Source of the DNA: Treponema sp.
GTDB lineage: Bacteria; Spirochaetota; Spirochaetia; Treponematales; Breznakiellaceae
Reading direction: 5' to 3'
Assembly: GCA_031258005.1 (NCBI GenBank)
Contig: JAIRNP010000115.1
Span: 1 to 41,975 of the forward strand
DNA length: 41,975 bases
A program made the translations under genes and the position numbers. Below, piece by piece: positions 1 through 7,917 of this stretch. The notes under the pieces were generated by a model, which ran no database searches, was not told the DNA's origin, and was given only the letters and a program-made list of their open reading frames with translations. Positions within the stretch are counted from its first letter, which is position 1. Every line of letters starts with the position of its first letter.

Positions 1-23
1 AGGAGGGTAATCTATCGGAGATA

Positions 24-278
24 ATGCAATGGGTAAAGTGCAATTTCGCCAAGGCGTGGAATAAGGCGCATAATCGGACTGGGCATGTGTGGGGGGAGCG
101 GTTCTATTCGCGGATAATCCGGGGGGTAGGGGAGTTTTTGAGAGTGAGGGGATACATTGAGGAGAATCCGGTAAAGGCAGGACTTGTGGAGCGAGCTGTA
201 GAGTGGGTGTATGGGAGTTTATATCAGCGTCTGCATGGGCAGACTGATTTGTTAGACGAACCTCCCGGTATCGTTTGA
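24..278 (+). CDS. REP-associated / IS200-like tyrosine transposase (Y1_Tnp), C-terminal part; 5' end may lie outside the window
   Basis: Protein ..NRTGHVWGERFYSRIIRG..YIEENPVKAGLVERAVEWVYGSLYQRL matches the RAYT C-terminal pattern (HVWq.RfysrvV....yl...YIe.NPVkAGLV......W.ysS). Truncated by the window edge or by a start inside the gene. Confidence 0.7.
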   Translation: MQWVKCNFAKAWNKAHNRTGHVWGERFYSRIIRGVGEFLRVRGYIEENPVKAGLVERAVEWVYGSLYQRLHGQTDLLDEPPGIV

Positions 279-313
279 CAGCAACCGCCAGCCAGCCAAG
301 CCAAAAGCCAACT

Positions 314-326
314 GGTGTCAGACACC
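314..326. repeat. Perfect short palindrome GGTGTC-A-GACACC downstream of the transposase, possible REP-like element
   Basis: Read directly: tggtgtcagacaccc, about 36 bp after the transposase stop codon. Confidence 0.5.
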
Positions 327-470
327 CGCGGAATATGGATCAGGTTGGATCAGGTTAATGAAGATGTATATTTTGCCGGCGTACCGGGAGTACCTGATTG
401 CCGTCTATGGCCCCGGAGGAACCCCGCTTGCAGGCGGAAGGGGCGGGGAATTTAAAGGCACCCCATTTTA

Positions 471-499
471 TTGACATTTCCCTAAATATGTAGTATAGT
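471..499 (+). promoter_or_regulatory. Predicted sigma70 promoter (TTGACA - 17 bp - TATAGT)
   Basis: Perfect -35 TTGACA at 471-476, 17-nt spacer, near-consensus -10 TATAGT at 494-499. Followed by AAGGAGGA (533-540) and ATG at 545. Confidence 0.75.
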
Positions 500-544
500 G
501 ATATTCAATACGCTTTCAAGCGGGAAACTAAAAAGGAGGAAGCC

Positions 545-640
545 ATGACAGACCGTATGCTGTTCGCCGGGATAAGCCTGAGGGTTCCCGCAATTTCCTT
601 CTTTACCCCCCCCCCCCCCCCCTATAGCGCTTGTATATAG
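545..640 (+). CDS. Short ORF (31 aa) MTDRMLFAGISLRVPAISFFTPPPPPPYSACI containing the poly-C tract; possible phase-variable or leader ORF
   Basis: Strong RBS 5 nt upstream of ATG and a promoter upstream; frame stops just after the (C)17 tract. Confidence 0.4.
   Translation: MTDRMLFAGISLRVPAISFFTPPPPPYSACI
606..622. repeat. Homopolymeric (C)17 tract
   Basis: Counted directly: 17 consecutive C between ctttA and TATAGC. Confidence 0.9.
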
Positions 641-720
641 TCCGGTAGCACCTTTAAGCCCCAGGGAAAGCGCGTTCTTTCATCGTATAAGAGCATTATT
701 TCATCAAATTAGTTCTTTTC

Positions 721-867
721 CGCACTCGCTAAGACCTTTCGTGTACTCGCCGGACCTTTTCGCGCATTCGCTGAAACCTTTCGCGCCTTCCCTATGCCTT
801 TTCCCCTACTCGCTAAAACTTTTCTCCCCCTCCCTAAGACCCTTAAAGAATCCGCTAAGACTCTTAG
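721..867. repeat. Degenerate 21-bp tandem repeat, 7 units (consensus approx. CnCTCGCTAAnACCTTTTCGC), weaker units back to about 679
   Basis: Cutting 721-867 every 21 nt aligns cgcactcgctaagacctttcg / tgtactcgccggaccttttcg / cgcattcgctgaaacctttcg / cgccttccctatgccttttcc / cctactcgctaaaacttttct / ccccctccctaagacccttaa / agaatccgctaagactcttag. Confidence 0.8.
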
Positions 868-910
868 GCTGCCGGAAAGCCCCCGCTATACCCTTAACAA
901 GGAGGAGTGT

Positions 911-1457
911 ATGAAACACTACATACCTGCCAAAGAAGCGGATTTTGTTGACTGGAGTGGAAACCTCATCACCGTGTCCAAAGCCAACAAAACACCATGG
1001 AACCTGCCTGAGAACCAGCTTACGCCACCGGGAGGAAGTGTTCGTGCGGAACAATTTACAGAATAACGACGCCATGACCGATGAGGGCCGCCGGTCATTA
1101 CGGATACCGATTCACGACCAGAAGGCTACGCCCGTACCTGAACCGGATACGATTCCGGAAATCGAAGTGCTTACCCCCTATCCGAGGACCCTGCAGTTTA
1201 AGTTCAAGGATGCCCATGCCCCGCGCCGGGGAAAGCCCGAACACGTTCACGGCCTTGAACTAGCCTGGTCTCTGGGGGATGCGCCGCCTGGGCGGGTGAA
1301 GGACCTGTTGCACTCCGCCTTTGCCACCCGGAACCCCCTGGAACTGGTATTTGAGGAGGAAGACCGGGGGAAGAAGGGGTACTTTGCGGCCCGCCGGGAG
1401 ACGAGCACCGCGAAGAACGGGAAGTGGAGCGACGTACAGTTTGCGGTCATTCCGTAA
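911..1457 (+). pseudogene. Treponemal hypothetical protein starting MKHYIPAKEADFVDWSGNLIT..., disrupted by an internal deletion/frameshift
   Basis: RBS aaggagg and ATG at 911 give MKHYIPAKEADFVDWSGNLITVSKANKTPWNLPENQLT; the coherent continuation REEVFVRNNLQNNDAMTDEGRRSLRIPIHDQKATPVPEPDTIPE...VQFAVIP is in the other frame from about 1027 to 1457. Confidence 0.65.
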
Positions 1458-1554
1458 ACACAACCAGGGAAACTTGCCCGTATGGGCGGTTTATAAATAA
1501 ACAAGGGATACCCAAGGCCGGGTCAATTCCTGGCGGAAAGGGCCGGCTTTGAGG

Positions 1555-2639
1555 ATGGACTACCAGTATGTACCCCATGATTGGGGAACAAACACCGATG
1601 GTAACGGAACAAACACCGACGGCAATGGAGACGACACCGGAGATGGCGCCGATGCCAGGGAACCTTGACGGTGATCAACAACACCTCAAAGGACATGGTC
1701 ATCTTCCAGGGACAGACACCCCAGGCATCCAACATCATGGGCGGGGTCAAGGCTCTCACTACCAGGGTATTTGACGTGTCTGATGATGTGGATGATTTCA
1801 CTGTGGGCGGTTTTTTGGTTCTGCGGGGTATTCCGCTTGATGAATACAACGCCAACAAGACCAGTCTGAGCAAGGCAAAGATCGAATACTCCGCTATGGC
1901 CACCTACGGTCAGGGCAAAAAGTACCGCACCGAGATCAACTCCGCCTACACCGGGGATTACGGGTACCGGGTAACCAATCTGGGCCGCATCGGTATGGAA
2001 CTGCGAAAAGACAGCCCGGATGGTGAAAAAATCGGCTACCTCCCTTCATTGGCGTCGAACATGCTGCTCTATGCGGATACCACCGAAGGCTTTGCCATTT
2101 ACCCGGTGTTTGTATACTACAACAAGAGTACCAGCCAGGTAACCACGCTGAAACCCACCAGTCAGTTTGAGACGGTCAGCGTTTCTCCCCGGCCCGCGGC
2201 GGGCAGCGAGATTCAGGCCTACACCCTGCCCGCGGATACAGGCGCCACCTGGGACAGCATTAAGGCTTCCCTCAGTTCCCCGGTCGCGTATGTTACCATA
2301 ACCAACAGTGTGGCAAACCAGAGCGGAAGGGTTACCTTGTCGGGAACGAACCGGCTGAACAGTCAAAACGGATATGATTCCATCGGCTCAGGGGAAACCT
2401 TGACCTACGAAATCAAAAGCACCGATGCGGGTTCACCGCAGGCGGTGGTCGTTACCTATTATAACCAGGCTCTGCAGATTCCCATTGTGGATGAAGATGG
2501 CAAGACCCCGACGCTTAAGAACGGGTACGATTACACCATAAGCGTCTCGGGAAGCGGTCAGACGGCCGAAGGTTACTCCGTAACCTTCAAAGAAAGTGCA
2601 GAGGCCCGTGATTTGAGCGGCCAAATCGAATCTCTTTAG
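1555..2639 (+). pseudogene. Surface/lipoprotein-like protein with a degraded N-terminus; body is open 1665-2639
   Basis: 324-aa ORF from 1665 (TTG) has no signal peptide. An N-T-D-G-rich linker typical of the neighbouring lipoproteins (HDWGTNTDGNGTNTDGNGDDTGDGADAREP) lies in a different frame just upstream and hits a stop at the junction. Confidence 0.55.
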
Positions 2640-2651
2640 AAGCAATAGCAG

Positions 2652-2681
2652 CCGGCGTTCCTGCATAAGGACGCCGGTTTA
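2652..2681 (+). terminator. Probable Rho-independent terminator after the 1665-2639 ORF
   Basis: CCGGCGT...ACGCCGG stem followed by tttat. Confidence 0.5.
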
Positions 2682-2710
2682 TAGGGGTGGTAAAACCCCG
2701 GAGGAAGGGT

Positions 2711-3508
2711 ATGCATAAACAGAAAATTGCCGCTATTTTTCTTGTCCTCCTGTTCTGCCTGTCCGCGGCCTGCAAGAACCCTGCAGGGGATTCATCGTCC
2801 GGCAATACGGACAGCGGTAATACAGACAACAGCAATACGGACAAGGACAATACAGACAACAGCAACACGGATGAGGGCGGCAAGGGTACGGAAGCCAAAA
2901 CCGGCAAGGTAACGTTTTTTAACGAATCCAGCTACCGGGCGGTGGTCCACCAGGACGTTTTCAGCGGGCCGGTCCTGCTGGAACTCAACTCAGGCCAGTC
3001 AAAGACCGCGGATGTCCGGGTAAGCGACAATTACGGGGTGGGTTCAACCTTTTCCATAGAATACCTCTACCGGATAAACGACGGGTTTGACCAGGAATCC
3101 GGGGAGGTTATCGCCGGCGGCATAGACCCCAACGTACAGATCAACTTTGTGGTGGAGGAAGATAAATCCTACACCAAGCAGATCCCCCAGCCGCAAAACC
3201 TTGAATTCCAGCAGGCATTCCTCGAGATTCTTAATGCCGGAAGCCTCCAATATGAGCTGCGCTATCTGGGTACGGTGTTCAAGCAGGCGGGAAACAGCAG
3301 CATTTCCGTGGCCCCAGGCAAGACCGGGGTGTATAAACTGGAAGGCATCCCTGCCGCAGGCAAGGTCATGGAGAACTACGAGCTGGTTTCCACCTTCGCC
3401 AGCACGGTCATTCCCGGTTTTACGGCGATGAAGGGGTTTATATACCGTTTTACCTATAACGGGTCCTCGGCGGTACAAACCGGGGAACAGACGATTGTTT
3501 TTAAATAG
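2711..3508 (+). CDS. Lipoprotein with N-T-D-rich linker, unknown function
   Basis: MHKQKIAAIFLVLLFCLSAAC lipobox-type signal, GGAGG RBS at about 2700, then GNTDSGNTDNSNTDKDNTDNSNTDEGG linker. Confidence 0.8.
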   Translation: MHKQKIAAIFLVLLFCLSAACKNPAGDSSSGNTDSGNTDNSNTDKDNTDNSNTDEGGKGTEAKTGKVTFFNESSYRAVVHQDVFSGPVLLELNSGQSKTADVRVSDNYGVGSTFSIEYLYRINDGFDQESGEVIAGGIDPNVQINFVVEEDKSYTKQIPQPQNLEFQQAFLEILNAGSLQYELRYLGTVFKQAGNSSISVAPGKTGVYKLEGIPAAGKVMENYELVSTFASTVIPGFTAMKGFIYRFTYNGSSAVQTGEQTIVFK

Positions 3509-3529
3509 ATCAAGGAGAAAAGAAAAGAA

Positions 3530-5155
3530 ATGAAAAAATCATTTGTTTTGATAGCGGCTCTTATGGCCGCCCTCTTTGCCGGGCTGATCCTCTCGGGCTG
3601 CGAAACTAAAGTAGAGGATAACAACACAGAAACCGGCAAACAGGGTGACAACACGGACAACGACAACATGGACGGATCCAATACAGGCGGTAACGACACA
3701 GCCACCGCTACCATGACCTGGACCGGAAGCTGGATACGGGTATCCGACACCACGTACCGGAGCGCTCCGATTGGAAACAGCGCAAACACCATTGAGCGGC
3801 TTGACATCGCAGCGACCGGCGCGGGTACGGTAACCATACAGATCACCGCATCCAGTGAAAACTATAGGGATTACGGGTACGCGTCCAAGCTGGATACGGG
3901 GGTTTCCACATCCGGCTATCAGATGAGCGTAACCGGAACACTGGTAGCAACACACACCTATACCATCCCCAAGGGAGCCCACTGGATTCAGTTTATGTAT
4001 CAAAAGGACTCCTATGATTATACTACCTCCGGCAGCGACAGCGTTACGGTGGAGATAATCGCCTCCTCTTTCACGTCCTCCAATGACAATCCCGATGCCC
4101 ATGACATGGCCAAGTTAAAGGTGCAGAACCAGTCCTCTGTTACCCTGGCGGATGTAAAGTGGGGCAGCACGGCGGTTTCCGCAAGCCTTACCCCATCGGA
4201 GTCACAAACCGTGGATGTTGCCGTAGGCTCAGGGTACCTGTACTTTACCAAGGGAGGCGCGGACGGCCTTGAATGCCGGACCCAGGAGGTAATAGCCGTA
4301 AGCAAAGACGAAACCAAAGAGCTGACCCTCACCAACAACACCCTGGTCGTAGCCCTGGATGATACAAACAACCCTCAAGCCCTGGGAACCATTGAGGCCC
4401 GGGTAACCCAGTTGACCCTTAGCAACCAGTCCTTTACGGAACTCACCGAGGTGATCTGGAATAATGTTTCCTTTGCCAATAACACCGTGGAAAACTCGGT
4501 CAAGACCGGGACCACCGTAACCAATACCGTAAGCGCGGGATCGGGGTATATCTTCTTCAAGCGCAAAGCGAATCCGGTTACCGCCCGGACCAAAGACCTG
4601 GTAATTATTGCAGAACTTGAAAGCAAAACCTTTACCTTTGACGATAAGACGGAAATAGTGGAGGTCAACAACCCGGACAATACCGGCACTCTGGGCGCGC
4701 TGCAAAGCACCGTAGTTTTTTGGGATGATGCGGAAGGAGAATTGCAGTCCTATTATGAGTCCGCGAGTTTTGTCGGGTATTATAAAACGGGTTCCGATCT
4801 GCTCTATAACAGCTCGTATAATTATTATAACCCGCCGAAGAACGGGCAGAAATCCATTGCGGTGGGAGGAACCACTACGGCGAAGCTCCATCTCAAGGTA
4901 ACCCTGAGCAAGGCTGCAAAACTTTCCTTCTGGTACGCCAACAAGTATAGAAGCAACGGCGAAACAACCTTTTCCATCAACGGAACGACCCAGCGGACCT
5001 GGACCACGGATGTCAACTGGTCAAAAGTTGAATTTGACTTGGCTAAGGGAGAAAACGATCTGGTGTGGGAGAAAACAGATGGATACTACTACTACTACAA
5101 CAACAACTACTACTACCTCACCCTGGACGACATCCTGATCTACTACACGGAGTAG
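3530..5155 (+). CDS. Large modular surface lipoprotein
   Basis: MKKSFVLIAALMAALFAGLILSGC lipobox, TWTGSW domain, two copies of an approx. 90-aa module, Tyr/Asn-rich C-terminus. Confidence 0.85.
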   Translation: MKKSFVLIAALMAALFAGLILSGCETKVEDNNTETGKQGDNTDNDNMDGSNTGGNDTATATMTWTGSWIRVSDTTYRSAPIGNSANTIERLDIAATGAGTVTIQITASSENYRDYGYASKLDTGVSTSGYQMSVTGTLVATHTYTIPKGAHWIQFMYQKDSYDYTTSGSDSVTVEIIASSFTSSNDNPDAHDMAKLKVQNQSSVTLADVKWGSTAVSASLTPSESQTVDVAVGSGYLYFTKGGADGLECRTQEVIAVSKDETKELTLTNNTLVVALDDTNNPQALGTIEARVTQLTLSNQSFTELTEVIWNNVSFANNTVENSVKTGTTVTNTVSAGSGYIFFKRKANPVTARTKDLVIIAELESKTFTFDDKTEIVEVNNPDNTGTLGALQSTVVFWDDAEGELQSYYESASFVGYYKTGSDLLYNSSYNYYNPPKNGQKSIAVGGTTTAKLHLKVTLSKAAKLSFWYANKYRSNGETTFSINGTTQRTWTTDVNWSKVEFDLAKGENDLVWEKTDGYYYYYNNNYYYLTLDDILIYYTE

Positions 5156-5168
5156 CCTGAATCCCAAG

Positions 5169-5213
5169 CAGTAACCCAGTCCTGGGATGCCCCAGGGCTG
5201 CTTACTGTTTTAC
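5169..5213 (+). terminator. Probable terminator hairpin after the 3530-5155 CDS
   Basis: CAGTAA..CAGTCCTGGG-ATG-CCCCAGGGCTG..TTACTG followed by TTTT. Confidence 0.6.
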
Positions 5214-5285
5214 CTATAACGGGTCATTGGTGGTACAAACCGGGGAACAGACGATTGTTTTCAGATAAATTTAAGGAGAAAGAAC

Positions 5286-7805
5286 ATGAAAAAATCATTC
5301 GTTTTGACAGCGGCCCTTGCCGCCGCCATCTTCGCGGGACTGCTCCCCTCGGGATGCAAGAATCCCGCAAATGACGACGATGCGGATACATCGCCCTCAT
5401 TGACTATCAAAAACGAATCGTCCTTTACCCTAAAGGACGTCAAGTTTTCAGGCGTTTCCTTTGCCGCGCCTGATTCCACTGAGCTGCCGCCGACAAGCCA
5501 GGCGGTCAACCGGCTTACCAAAGACGAACTGAACAAGGCGGGCTATATTACCTTTACCCGCAAGGATATTGGCATCGCCTGCCGTACCGACGCGGTAACC
5601 CAGGTGTCTGATCAGGATATAACCGTTACCATTACCGATACTACCCTGGTCGTGGAGACCGCCAACACCGACAACAAGAAACCCCTCGGGCAAATCAATT
5701 TTATTTCAAAGCTGGCCATTGAATGGGGCGGCTTAACCGTGGCAAAAAATGATACGGTAAACCTGGGGGAAGCGACGCTGAACCAGACGCTGGAGTCCGT
5801 ATTTTCAATAAAAAACGCCGGGGTTGGCAAACTGCTGCTGAACGGAACCGAGCCGGTAAAAATAACGCCCCCGGTCGAGGGCTTTACGGTGGTACAGCCC
5901 GCCAGTTCCGAAGTTCTCCCGGATGAAACGCTCACCTTTAAGATCAACTTTAGGCCGGCGGATATAAAGACCTACAACGGCGCTGTCACCATAGACTCAA
6001 ATGACCCTTCGGGTAATTTCAATTTTACGATAAACGCCGGCGGGGTTCCCCCGAAACCGATAGCCGCTCTTTTTTACGGCGACGATGAGATTGGGCAAAA
6101 CGGGACGATTACCGCGGAATCGACGCTGATGACCCAATCAAGCTCTATCACCATCACCATTAAAAACACCGGCAGCGAAGTCCTGACGATTGATACCGCC
6201 AATATCGCCATAAGCGGCACAAACTCCCCGTCCTTTTCCCAACAAACCAGTCCGGCTGGCTCTATATCCGCCGGCGGTCAGTCCCAGTTTATTGTGCGGT
6301 TTGCCCCGGTGAGCGCGGGCGAGCATAACGCTCTTTTGACGATTCCCTGTAACGACAGTTCCCGCAATCCGATAAACGTGCTTTTGCAGGGGACGGCGAC
6401 TCAAGGCGCGGCGGCGCTGGAACTCAGCCAGGGGACAACCCTTATTACCAGTAACGGGATTACTCCCTGGGATTTCGGCCCGGTTGAGCTAGAAACCAAC
6501 AAAACCGTGGTGTTTACCGTTAAAAACACCGGCAACATACCCCTGAGCTTAACCGGTAGTCCGGCGGTTGAATCGTCCAGTCCCCTTTTTACGGTTTCCA
6601 CCCAGCCGGCGAAAGCGGAGATTCCCGTCGGGGACAGTGTTTCTTTTGTGGTCCGGTACGCGCCAACCGGGGAAACCCTAAACGCCGCGGACATAACGAT
6701 TATGAACAACGCCGCGGACGGGATGTTCACCCTCAAGGTAACGGGAAACGGGCATATCAAAAAGCCGCAAATATCCCTGCGGCAGAATACCGCCGGGATT
6801 GGCGCGAATGACTATTTCTCCATTGGGACTATCAGGACGGGCAGAACCGAAGAGCGGGTCTTTACCATAGAGAATACGGGGGACGCGAATTTAACCTTCG
6901 ACACCACGGCGGGCAGCCGGGTCAACCTGGTGGAAAACACCGGCGGTGCAGTTACCATTACCACCCAGCCTTCCAGCGCTTCGGTCAGCCCCGGCGGGAC
7001 CACCAGCTTTACCCTGCGTTTCGCCCCAACCTCGATGGGGGATTTTTCCGCGAAGCTGCGGATTAACACGAACAGCCGCGCGGACGGCGATTTTTCCTTT
7101 ACCGTAAACGGCGCGGGGGGCTACGCCATAACCTTCAATGCCGCGGAGGGGAAGTTCAGCGATGGGACTACCAGCAAGATTTTGGCCGTCGTGCCTGGGG
7201 CTGATGTGCGCTTTAGCGACGCGGGCATACCGGAGCGGAGCGGTTACGCTTTTGCCAACTGGCATGACGGAACCAATTACTACGACGGCACAACGCCCTT
7301 TGGCCCGGTAAGCAGTGATATAACCTACACCGCCCAATGGACGGAGGAGGTCAGCGCGGCCCCTTCTCTGACCTGGACCGGAAGCTGGACGCGGGTTTCA
7401 GAAAACAAGTACACCAGCAATGCGATTGGACACAGCGCAAACACCATTGAGCGTCTTGACATCGCAACGGCAAGCGATTGTACTGTAACCATACAGATCA
7501 CCGCATCCAGCGAAAGCGGTTATGATTATGGGTACATGTCCTTGCTGGATAGGGGAGTTTACACCTCGGTTAAACTTACGTCCTCTGCCTTAATCCACGC
7601 CATGGCGCGGGTCGGAACCACAATCCCTTTTGTTCCGGCCGGTACCTCCTCCTATGCGAAGCGGGTAAGCGGAACCGGGGTGGCAACGCAAACCTACACC
7701 GTCCCCGCCGGCTCCCACTGGATTCAGTTCAGGTATCAAAAAAACGGATCTGGTTCTTCCGGCAGCGACAGCGTTACGGTGGAGGTTATATCCATTAACT
7801 ACTAA
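5286..7805 (+). CDS. Large lipoprotein with choice-of-anchor-D / HYDIN-ASPM-like repeats, an InlB B-repeat-like segment and a C-terminal TWTGSW domain
   Basis: MKKSFVLTAALAAAIFAGLLPSGC lipobox; repeated segments of the type F.I.NTG...L........V.I.....P.SA.V..G....F.LRFAPTS.G...A.L.I..N....DF.F.V.G.G; then ITFNAAEGKFSDGTTSK...YAFANWHDG....D...PFGPVSSDITYTAQW. Confidence 0.85.
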   Translation: MKKSFVLTAALAAAIFAGLLPSGCKNPANDDDADTSPSLTIKNESSFTLKDVKFSGVSFAAPDSTELPPTSQAVNRLTKDELNKAGYITFTRKDIGIACRTDAVTQVSDQDITVTITDTTLVVETANTDNKKPLGQINFISKLAIEWGGLTVAKNDTVNLGEATLNQTLESVFSIKNAGVGKLLLNGTEPVKITPPVEGFTVVQPASSEVLPDETLTFKINFRPADIKTYNGAVTIDSNDPSGNFNFTINAGGVPPKPIAALFYGDDEIGQNGTITAESTLMTQSSSITITIKNTGSEVLTIDTANIAISGTNSPSFSQQTSPAGSISAGGQSQFIVRFAPVSAGEHNALLTIPCNDSSRNPINVLLQGTATQGAAALELSQGTTLITSNGITPWDFGPVELETNKTVVFTVKNTGNIPLSLTGSPAVESSSPLFTVSTQPAKAEIPVGDSVSFVVRYAPTGETLNAADITIMNNAADGMFTLKVTGNGHIKKPQISLRQNTAGIGANDYFSIGTIRTGRTEERVFTIENTGDANLTFDTTAGSRVNLVENTGGAVTITTQPSSASVSPGGTTSFTLRFAPTSMGDFSAKLRINTNSRADGDFSFTVNGAGGYAITFNAAEGKFSDGTTSKILAVVPGADVRFSDAGIPERSGYAFANWHDGTNYYDGTTPFGPVSSDITYTAQWTEEVSAAPSLTWTGSWTRVSENKYTSNAIGHSANTIERLDIATASDCTVTIQITASSESGYDYGYMSLLDRGVYTSVKLTSSALIHAMARVGTTIPFVPAGTSSYAKRVSGTGVATQTYTVPAGSHWIQFRYQKNGSGSSGSDSVTVEVISINY

Positions 7806-7871
7806 TGTCCGTCCATAATGCCGATTGGGTTTAACCGCGAATGAAGAGCGAATGGCTGGCGACCAACCCGT

Positions 7872-7903
7872 AAATCCCTTGGGAATACCCCAGGGGTTTG
7901 TTT
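7872..7903 (+). terminator. Probable terminator after the 5286-7805 CDS
   Basis: AAATCCCTTGGG-AATA-CCCCAGGGGTTT followed by gttt. Confidence 0.6.
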
Positions 7904-7917
7904 AATACGAGACTTGT

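Noticed and set aside
358-474. 38-aa ORF MKMYILPAYREYLIAVYGPGGTPLAGGRGGEFKGTPFY
   Set aside because: No RBS seen, stop lies within the -35 element of the next promoter; could be a gene-end remnant but support is too weak.
3539-4891. Minus-strand ORFs 3539-4102 and 4229-4891 antisense to the lipoprotein gene
   Set aside because: No RBS or family motif; the plus-strand frame has signal peptide and domain repeats.
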